Shown here: in pieces, positions 1 through 5,196 of the stretch | Position numbering within the stretch: position 1 is the stretch's first letter | Layout: each line of letters opens with the position of its first letter | Source of the DNA: Gammaproteobacteria bacterium | Lineage (GTDB): Bacteria > Pseudomonadota > Gammaproteobacteria > Pseudomonadales > Pseudohongiellaceae | Direction: 5' to 3' | Length of the DNA: 6,413 nucleotides | NCBI GenBank assembly: GCA_002719575.1 | Contig: PBHS01000016.1 | Coordinates: forward strand, 37,867 to 44,279 | Notes under the pieces: generated by a model | What the model was told of the DNA's origin: nothing | The model's input: only the letters and a program-made list of their open reading frames with translations | The model's database searches: none | Position numbers and translations under genes: made by a program

Positions 1-804
1 TCAACGGGCAGAGATCTCATGCTGTCTGTAGATATCTCCGGATCCATGGAAGCTCAAGATATGGTTGTCGGCAATCGGCAGGCTTCACGAATTGATGTGG
101 TCAAGGCGGTTGTTGGGGACTTCGTTGAGCGACGTGAAGGCGACAGGCTCGGATTAATACTATTCGCCGCCCATGCCTATATACAGGCTCCCCTCACCTT
201 CGACCGGGAAACTGTCGGTACTCTTTTGGATGAAGCTGAGATCGGAATAATTGAAGAATCTGCCACTGCAATCGGTGATGCAATCGGACTAGGAGTGATC
301 CACCTCAGAAACCGTCCTGAAAACAGCCGCGTCCTCGTTTTGTTGACAGACGGCGTGAACAATGCTGGAGCTGTATCACCGGAGCAGGCGGGCCAACTGG
401 CGCAGCAAGAAAACATCAAGATCTACACGATTGGGATCGGCGCGGATCAAGTCGTTCAACGCACTTTTTTCGGGGCACGAGCAATTAACCCTTCAGCTGA
501 GTTGGATGAAGCGGTACTAACACGAATCGCCGAATCCACCGGTGGGAGATATTTCCGTGCTCGAGACGTGTATGACCTGGTAGGCATTTATGAGGAATTG
601 GACCGACTAGAGACAATTGAGCAAGATGAACAAACCTATCGCCCGACTCGCGTGCTTTTTTATTGGCCGCTTGGAGCCGCACTAATCATAAGCTTTATGC
701 TGGCCATTTTCTCAATTCCTTGGCTCTCTCTCACTGGTCGTGCACGCGCCGCGTACGAAGACGATGGCGACGCAAATCAAGGTCCAGAAGGAAGCAGTGC
801 CTGA
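1..804 (+). CDS. batA: BatA-like VWA-domain inner-membrane protein (5' end outside window)
   Basis: The reading frame is open from base 1 (S-T-G-R-D-L before the first Met at 19), and GRDLMLSVDISGSM is the usual start of the BatA VWA domain. The true start and the N-terminal membrane segments are therefore upstream of the window. Counting from the Met at 19, the metal-ion-dependent adhesion site (MIDAS) is complete: D5-x-S7-x-S9, a Thr at about 83 in SATAIGDAIG, and D111 in LLTDG. A hydrophobic segment at about 212-237 gives a C-terminal membrane anchor, followed by a short acidic tail. By family knowledge, BatA acts with BatB and BatD in the cell envelope, downstream of a MoxR ATPase, and is implicated in stress tolerance; the molecular partner is not known from sequence. 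The stop TGA (802-804) shares its A with the batB ATG. Identification is firm; function is family-level only. Confidence 0.93.
   Translation, partial: STGRDLMLSVDISGSMEAQDMVVGNRQASRIDVVKAVVGDFVERREGDRLGLILFAAHAYIQAPLTFDRETVGTLLDEAEIGIIEESATAIGDAIGLGVIHLRNRPENSRVLVLLTDGVNNAGAVSPEQAGQLAQQENIKIYTIGIGADQVVQRTFFGARAINPSAELDEAVLTRIAESTGGRYFRARDVYDLVGIYEELDRLETIEQDEQTYRPTRVLFYWPLGAALIISFMLAIFSIPWLSLTGRARAAYEDDGDANQGPEGSSA
788..792 (+). promoter_or_regulatory. Shine-Dalgarno site for batB
   Basis: AAGGA lies inside the last codons of batA, 11 bases before the ATG at 804. The spacing is slightly long, but together with the TGATG stop/start overlap it supports 804 as the batB start rather than the upstream in-frame ATG at 663. 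Starting at 663 would add 47 very Arg-rich residues encoded entirely within batA. Confidence 0.55.
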
Positions 805-2579
805 TGGAAATTCTTCTCCCTGCCGCACTGATTGAAAATTTTCAGCTCCTGAGACCACTGTGGCTATTAGCGTTGGTTCCTGTGGCAATTTTCATTCTTG
901 CGCTGTGGCGTATTAATTCCGTGGTTACAGCTTGGGACAGGGCTGTTGACAAATCTTTGCTCCCATTTCTGCTAGATCGAAGCAAGAATGCTTCGCAAAG
1001 AACGCCACTCTTGTTACTGAGTTTTGCCTGGTTGTTCAGTATTGTCGCTCTGGCAGGGCCAGTATGGGAACAGTTACCCCAGCCTGTTCAGAAACGGGAA
1101 GACGCAATGGTTATTGTTTTTGACCTTTCCCTTTCGATGTTTGCACCTGATCATCAACCTACTCGCCTTGACCTCGCTAAACGTAAGCTACGAGACATTC
1201 TCGCCATGAGAAAAGAAGGCCAAACTGCTTTAGTTGTGTATGCAGGCGATGCGCATACCGTGACACCACTGACAGACGATGTAGTTACTATCGAGTCACT
1301 GGTGCCCTCCCTCAGCCCGAATATCATGCCGCTTTTCGGCTCCAATCCTGTGGCAGCTGTCGACCTTGCAATTGGTTTGTTGGATGAAGTTGAAGCATCA
1401 AGAGGCCGTGTACTTCTGATGACCGATGGGATCAATGGTTTTTCTGAAGAGCAGCTTCTCGCGAATCGATTACTTGAGACAGACTACGAGCTGTTAATCA
1501 TGGGGATTGGCACCGAGCAAGGAGCACCAATCCGCACCAGTGATGGCAGCGCTCTTACCGATCAATTTGGCAACATCGTTACCCCTTCGCTCAACCGTAA
1601 TGTCCTGCAGTCTCTCGCGAACCGCACTGGGGGCCGATATCACGATATCCAATTGGCCGATTCCGACCTCGCCTTCTTACTGTCAAATTTCGATCTTCTT
1701 GATGATGAACTTACAGAAGTCGATGAGGAATTCGATATCTGGTATGAATCTGGTCCTTGGCTTCTTCTTCTAGTTCTACCTGCCGTAGCAATGAGTTTTA
1801 GAAAAGGCTGGTTGTTTTCATTTTTCTTTCTTAGCTCGTCCGGATTACTGATACCCTCCAATCAGGCGCAGGCTTTCGATTGGAGAGATCTGTGGAGAAC
1901 TAAAGATCAACAAGCTGCAGACGCATTCGCCAATGAAAACCACGAATTGGCTGCCTCTTTGTTTGAGTCTTCCGCGTGGTCAGGCGCCGCCAACTACCGG
2001 TCGAAGAATTACGAATCGGCGATTGCGGCGTTCAGTTCCATCAATACCGCCGACGGGAATTACAATCGAGGCAATGCGCTTGCTTTGGCAGGGAGCTACC
2101 CCGAGGCAATAGCAGCTTATGAAACTGCCCTCTCATTAGAACCGAATCATGAGGACGCGCTCTCGAATAAGGCAGTCATCGAAAAATTACTTGAACAGCA
2201 AGAGTCCGAAAAAGGAGAGCAGCAAGAAGGGGACAGCCAGGACAATCAGTCGGAGCAAAATTCGCAAAATGAGTCAGAGCAGCAAGAAACCTCTGAACAG
2301 CAGGATCAACAAAGCCAAGAAGGCAATCAGGATCAGCAAGAGCAACAGCAAAATCAGCCGCCAGAGGAGCAAGAAGGCTCAGAGTCCAATAGTGAGCAAA
2401 ATACCCCATCGGAATCGTCCAACGAAGAGCTAGAAGAGCAGCAATCGCTTGAACAATGGCTTCGCCGAATTGAAGATGACCCCGGGGAACTTCTGCGTCG
2501 AAAATTTCGCTATCAATATCGTCAGCGACAACTCAATGGAACTGCCAACAATACAAGCAGCGGAGGCCAGATATGGTGA
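804..2579 (+). CDS. batB: BatB-BatC fusion: VWA-domain membrane protein with TPR and Q/E-rich tail
   Basis: A protein of 591 residues. Two N-terminal membrane segments (about 13-36 and 64-86) flank a basic loop. The VWA domain follows, with MIDAS D107-x-S109-x-S111 and D208 in MTDG; the usual MIDAS Thr position appears to be Ser180. Hydrophobic segments at about 311-330 and 336-351 come next, the second ending in AQA (355-357) like a Sec signal peptide. TPR-type helices span about 369-463, including a clear repeat around 417-449. A low-complexity Q/E/S tail (464-549) precedes a conserved-looking end, EQWLRRIEDDPGELLRRKF (550-568). By the positive-inside rule, the VWA and TPR parts should face the periplasm (inference). 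VWA plus TPR in one chain corresponds to BatB fused to BatC, an arrangement I know from other gammaproteobacteria. It overlaps batA by one base and batD by seven. It probably forms a membrane complex with BatA and BatD; the exact function is unknown. Confidence 0.92.
   Translation: MEILLPAALIENFQLLRPLWLLALVPVAIFILALWRINSVVTAWDRAVDKSLLPFLLDRSKNASQRTPLLLLSFAWLFSIVALAGPVWEQLPQPVQKREDAMVIVFDLSLSMFAPDHQPTRLDLAKRKLRDILAMRKEGQTALVVYAGDAHTVTPLTDDVVTIESLVPSLSPNIMPLFGSNPVAAVDLAIGLLDEVEASRGRVLLMTDGINGFSEEQLLANRLLETDYELLIMGIGTEQGAPIRTSDGSALTDQFGNIVTPSLNRNVLQSLANRTGGRYHDIQLADSDLAFLLSNFDLLDDELTEVDEEFDIWYESGPWLLLLVLPAVAMSFRKGWLFSFFFLSSSGLLIPSNQAQAFDWRDLWRTKDQQAADAFANENHELAASLFESSAWSGAANYRSKNYESAIAAFSSINTADGNYNRGNALALAGSYPEAIAAYETALSLEPNHEDALSNKAVIEKLLEQQESEKGEQQEGDSQDNQSEQNSQNESEQQETSEQQDQQSQEGNQDQQEQQQNQPPEEQEGSESNSEQNTPSESSNEELEEQQSLEQWLRRIEDDPGELLRRKFRYQYRQRQLNGTANNTSSGGQIW
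2193..2450 (+). repeat. Low-complexity Gln/Glu/Ser-coding tract in batB
   Basis: This stretch codes for residues 464-549 of the BatB-BatC protein: by my count 26 Gln, 22 Glu and 14 Ser out of 86, with a single Lys. At DNA level it is built from repeated CAG/CAA/GAG/AGC triplets. The 13-mer AGAGCAGCAAGAA occurs at 2216-2228 and again at 2276-2288, exactly 60 bases apart and in the same frame, which suggests past duplication or slippage. The tract is probably a disordered, highly acidic linker between the TPR part and the conserved C-terminal motif. Confidence 0.85.
2562..2566 (+). promoter_or_regulatory. Strong Shine-Dalgarno site for batD
   Basis: GGAGG lies within the last codons of batB, six bases before the ATG at 2573. 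Its strength and ideal spacing fix the batD start even though that start lies inside the batB frame (7-base overlap with the stop at 2577-2579). Confidence 0.8.
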
Positions 2580-4357
2580 CCCAGCCATTCTTAAAATCAG
2601 CCGGTGCATTTTTACTTTCTTGCCTTGCTTTTGCAGTCTCAGCTCAGGAAATAGAGGTATCAGTCGATCGCCAAGAGTTGGCCCGGGGAGAAACGCTGAC
2701 CTACACGATTCGAGTTTTTGAACAGCGTCAAGGGATGCAGCTTGACCTAACGCCTCTCACAGAGAACTTTGATGTATTAGGCACCCGGACTTCGAGCCAG
2801 ATACGCTCGATCAATGGTTCTGTGGAGTCTTGGACTGACTACATTGTTACTCTATTCCCTCTTAAGGAAGGGGAGCTGGAAATCCCCCCGTTGACCATAA
2901 ACAACGACCTCACTGAAGCAATCACTATATCGGTGGTAAACCAGGGAGCGCGCTCCAATCAGTCACCAGAGGAGCTTTTTCTTGAAATAGAAGCCAATAA
3001 AGAAAGTGTCTTCGTACAAGAGCAACTGCTCTTTACCGTCAGGCTTCTCTATACCATCAATGGCATACGCAACCCTCAATTTACAGAAATTGAGATGCCT
3101 GACACTGTCATAGAACTAATTGGCTCTCCGAACCAATATGAAAAGCTCATCGATGGGGTTCGCTATGGCGTATATGAAAAGCGATACGTGATATTTCCAC
3201 AGAAAAGCGGTCCGCTAGAGATTCCGGACATCCTCTTTCGCGGTGAAGTAACAGACGGATCAAGCAACTTTGTCTTTAGGAATTTGAACACAAGGCGGGT
3301 AACCGCCTTTATCGATGGCATGACGGTTGACGTCAAACAGCGACCACCTGCTGCGGCAAATAGTCCTATTTGGCTACCGGTATCAAACCTGACCCTCGAG
3401 GAAAGCTGGGCACCTGACAACACTGAGCTAAAAATCGGCGACCCTCTCGTTCGCACCATCACTATGGTCGCAGACGGGCTAGATGGCGCTGTTTTACCAC
3501 CCTTCGGAGCAACGAGTCTAGATGGCGCCAACATTTACCCAGATCCAGCTAAAATCGACCGTACCTTTGTTAACGGAGCAATTGTCGGCACTCGCGTTGA
3601 AACAATGACAATCGTCCCTACCATCGGTGGTGATCTTGAAATTCCCGAAATTACTATCCCCTGGTGGAACATTGAGACCGACAGGCAACAGGTGACCACC
3701 ATACCGGCCATGACTCTTTCCATAGGCGAGATAGCTGAAGCAGCAGTACCAGCCGAACAGACGATTACCAGCAGCGGTAATCTGGAAGACTTGCTTGCGA
3801 TGCCTCCTGTGGTAGACCAAGACATGATCGATGCGCAGGCAGAGGCAGAGTACATTGAAATTAGAGCGAACTGGTTAAGTTATCTAATTTCGGCAACGTT
3901 TTTGATCGTGCTAGTGAGTATCTTTTGGCTTGCCATATGGCCAAAACAGAAAGCATTAACCAGGTATCTGAGTTACACCAAAAATCAAATCGCTAATCGT
4001 TACACGCCTGTCAACAATGAGCGTGTTGCCTTTCGACAGCTTATGAAAGCTCTGGGAAAAAACGACTTGAACCACATAAGACAATCTCTGATCCTATGGT
4101 GTGATCACTTTATATCGAATAGTCGCATATTGAATACGGAAGACATACTCCAACAACGTGAAGCGCTTGATTTGAAAGAGCATGTCTTGGACTTGCAAGC
4201 GAACCTATTTAGTGAGGCAGGCCGATCTGGAGCCAAAAATTTCAATAGAGATTCTTGTATGCGAACGGTAACAACCCTTAGACGAACCAAGATTACAAAA
4301 TCAAGGCAACGGGCCGCCGAAGATCGTTACTGCCTCCCGCCTCTTTATAACACTTAG
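2573..4357 (+). CDS. batD: BatD family exported membrane protein
   Basis: A protein of 594 residues, typical for gammaproteobacterial BatD. Residues 1-24 are a Sec signal peptide (Lys8, a hydrophobic core, cleavage expected after VSA before QEIEV). Three successive beta-rich, Ig-like modules follow, at roughly 26-130, 132-250 and 270-390. They carry phrases I associate with the family: VDRQELARGETLTYT, YEKRYVIFPQKSG near the end of the second module, and IPWWNIET in the third. A single membrane helix spans about 434-456, and the remaining 138 residues, rich in basic residues, should be cytoplasmic and end in LPPLYNT. Most of the protein is thus periplasmic, placed to interact with the VWA domains of BatA and BatB (inference). 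The start is fixed by a GGAGG site and the overlap with batB. No obvious intrinsic terminator follows. The family is firm; the biochemical role is not established. Confidence 0.93.
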   Translation: MVTQPFLKSAGAFLLSCLAFAVSAQEIEVSVDRQELARGETLTYTIRVFEQRQGMQLDLTPLTENFDVLGTRTSSQIRSINGSVESWTDYIVTLFPLKEGELEIPPLTINNDLTEAITISVVNQGARSNQSPEELFLEIEANKESVFVQEQLLFTVRLLYTINGIRNPQFTEIEMPDTVIELIGSPNQYEKLIDGVRYGVYEKRYVIFPQKSGPLEIPDILFRGEVTDGSSNFVFRNLNTRRVTAFIDGMTVDVKQRPPAAANSPIWLPVSNLTLEESWAPDNTELKIGDPLVRTITMVADGLDGAVLPPFGATSLDGANIYPDPAKIDRTFVNGAIVGTRVETMTIVPTIGGDLEIPEITIPWWNIETDRQQVTTIPAMTLSIGEIAEAAVPAEQTITSSGNLEDLLAMPPVVDQDMIDAQAEAEYIEIRANWLSYLISATFLIVLVSIFWLAIWPKQKALTRYLSYTKNQIANRYTPVNNERVAFRQLMKALGKNDLNHIRQSLILWCDHFISNSRILNTEDILQQREALDLKEHVLDLQANLFSEAGRSGAKNFNRDSCMRTVTTLRRTKITKSRQRAAEDRYCLPPLYNT

Positions 4358-4386
4358 ATCTCAGCGAAGGTTGCATAAGAAAGTAA

Positions 4387-4415
4387 TTTCAAGCGCTCTT
4401 TTACAACCATATAAG
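4387..4415 (+). promoter_or_regulatory. Possible weak promoter before the SUI1/YciH-like gene
   Basis: TTTCAA (4387-4392), a 17-base spacer and TATAAG (4410-4415). The -10 element matches the sigma-70 consensus at five of six positions, but the -35 at only three. Transcription would start only a few bases before the ATG at 4428, giving an almost leaderless mRNA, which would fit the lack of a good Shine-Dalgarno site. Read-through from batD is an equally good explanation for expression. Confidence 0.22.
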
Positions 4416-4427
4416 CAACACTGAAGT

Positions 4428-4778
4428 ATGCCCCGATCAAATTTGGTCTATACAACTTCTGGCAGCAACGTGTGCAGCACTTGCGGTAAATCGCTCCGTA
4501 GATGCAAGTGTCAGTGCGCATCTGAGAGAGCTTTAACAAGTGCAATCCGGGCTCCGCGGATTCAACTACAGAAAAAAGGCCGTGCCGGAAAAGAGGTCAC
4601 GGTAATTTCTAACCTTGGCCTTAGCAGGACTGATTTACTTGATCTATTAAAAATTCTTAAGAAAAGCCTCGGAACTGGAGGCACTCTCAAGGACCAAACT
4701 CTCGAAATTCACGGAAACAGGACCACGGAGGCTACAAAGCTTCTCTCGGCCAAAGGCATAAAACCCACGAAAATCTGA
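4428..4778 (+). CDS. yciH: SUI1/eIF1-like YciH family protein with N-terminal Cys cluster
   Basis: A small basic protein of 116 residues. The C-terminal half (about 50-116) is a SUI1/eIF1 domain: KKGRAGKEVTVISNLGL, then LKKSLGTGGTLKDQTLEIHG, the segment the family uses for contact with the small ribosomal subunit, and a closing LLSAKGIK, all aligning with E. coli YciH from memory. The N-terminal part starts NLVYTTSGS like other YciH proteins and carries Cys at 16, 19, 26, 28 and 30 (CxxC-x6-CxCxC), probably a small zinc-binding knuckle; related Pseudomonas proteins have a similar cluster as I recall them. In-frame TGA at 4422-4424 makes 4428 the first possible ATG. Only a weak GAAG precedes it, too close to serve well as a ribosome site. 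Bacterial YciH is a non-essential, ribosome-associated protein thought to influence initiation fidelity or stress translation. It lies 70 bases after batD on the same strand and convergent to purF. Confidence 0.87.
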   Translation: MPRSNLVYTTSGSNVCSTCGKSLRRCKCQCASERALTSAIRAPRIQLQKKGRAGKEVTVISNLGLSRTDLLDLLKILKKSLGTGGTLKDQTLEIHGNRTTEATKLLSAKGIKPTKI

Positions 4779-4792
4779 ATCTTTACCGGACA

Positions 4793-4821
4793 TTGTCAGC
4801 GAAACACACGCGGTTTATGAT
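4793..4821 (+). promoter_or_regulatory. Candidate sigma-70 promoter reading toward purF
   Basis: TTGTCA (4793-4798) and TATGAT (4816-4821) are separated by exactly 17 bases; each hexamer matches consensus at five of six positions. It begins 15 bases after the yciH stop. Transcription would start near 4828, into a region with no clear gene and toward the 3' end of purF on the opposite strand. This could make a small RNA, an antisense RNA or a short peptide mRNA, or it may be a chance match. Confidence 0.4.
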
Positions 4822-4984
4822 CTCTAGTGTAGTTACAGCATTTTCCGAGAGTTTTTCCTCATCTATCTGAGATAAATGTGCATATGGTTTATTAACGAAT
4901 TTTTAGAAACACGACAACTTGCAATTCGGGCGTACCAGTCCTGAGTTTGGGGCACTAACACTCATGAAAGACAAGCGGGCTCTC

Positions 4985-5012
4985 TGCCATCCAGCTGCTA
5001 AGCTGGTATGCA
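4985..5012. other. Inverted repeat / hairpin
   Basis: CCAGCT (4991-4996), loop GCTA, and AGCTGG (5001-5006) form a perfect 6-bp stem. Allowing one bulged base on each side, TGCcAT and ATGCA extend the pairing to about 11 bp over 4985-5012. There is no T run on either side, so it is not a standard terminator. It could be part of a small RNA transcribed from the 4793-4821 promoter. Confidence 0.35.
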
Positions 5013-5055
5013 AGAAACTCTTCCGGCATGACATTATAGGCGCTGTCAAGCTCTG

Positions 5056-5196
5056 TTATGCTCGCAGCAGATTTTTAAGCTCCGAAACGCAGAGAAAGAT
5101 TCCAAAACTTTCGGTCTCAGCATTAGCAAAGACTTGAACTAATTTTTGACGACGTGCCATAGAGAAAGTAACAGTTTTCAATAAACCCTTACTCAT
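5056..5196 (-). CDS. Candidate 46-residue small ORF coupled to purF
   Basis: Read on the minus strand, the purF stop TGA (5198-5196) and an ATG (5196-5194) share one base, the same stop/start overlap used between batA and batB. The ORF runs 46 codons to TAA at 5058-5056 and begins MSKGLLKTVTFSMARRQKL; the product is basic at its N-terminus and would be made by re-initiation after purF, since no good Shine-Dalgarno site is visible. I do not recognise the sequence. It may be a real small protein, the decayed start of a former downstream gene, or chance: 46 codons is short enough to occur randomly. Nothing in its composition is decisive. Confidence 0.22.
   Translation of the reverse strand: MSKGLLKTVTFSMARRQKLVQVFANAETESFGIFLCVSELKNLLRA

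Larger units (their letters stand above)
4779..5195. other. Intergenic region between convergent yciH and purF
   Basis: 417 bases without a recognisable gene. It contains a sigma-70-like promoter (+, 4793-4821), an AT-rich stretch (about 4862-4912), a hairpin (4985-5012) and a minus-strand 46-codon ORF abutting purF. A plus-strand frame from TTG 4919 (or ATG 4964) to 5137 has no ribosome site and no familiar sequence. I found no tRNA-like cloverleaf and no standard intrinsic terminator (GC stem followed by a T run) on either strand. A metZ-type gene, which follows purF in Pseudomonas, is absent. Confidence 0.7.

Noticed and set aside
663..803. In-frame N-terminal extension of batB from ATG 663
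   Set aside because: It would add 47 Arg-rich residues lying wholly within batA. The ATG at 804 has a TGATG overlap, a Shine-Dalgarno site and the usual BatB beginning.
2149..2433. 94-codon Lys/Arg/Ser-rich plus-strand frame overlapping the batB tail, and an antisense frame at 2176-2409
   Set aside because: Both are by-products of the CAG/GAG/AGC repeats of the Q/E-rich tract read in other frames; no start signals and no familiar domains.
3163..3855. Several antisense frames of 100-123 codons within batD
   Set aside because: They lie opposite a well-supported BatD coding region and have no recognisable domains or start signals.
4743..4856. CTCTCGG (4743-4749) pairing with CCGAGAG (4845-4851) before TTTTT as a terminator
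   Set aside because: The arms are 95 bases apart, far too long a loop for an intrinsic terminator, and the left arm is inside the yciH coding region.
4876..4944. 22-codon plus-strand ORF from ATG 4876
   Set aside because: Very short, with the only purine-rich stretch too close to the ATG to serve as a ribosome site.
5033..5047. TTGACA and TATAAT on the minus strand
   Set aside because: Both hexamers are consensus-like but only five bases apart, so they cannot act together as a sigma-70 promoter, and there is no matching -35 at 17 bases for the TATAAT.
4919..5137. 72-codon plus-strand frame starting with TTG (57 codons from ATG 4964)
   Set aside because: No ribosome site before either start, no recognisable motif, and it overlaps the purF-coupled small ORF on the other strand. 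It could be translated from the 4793 promoter, but nothing supports this.
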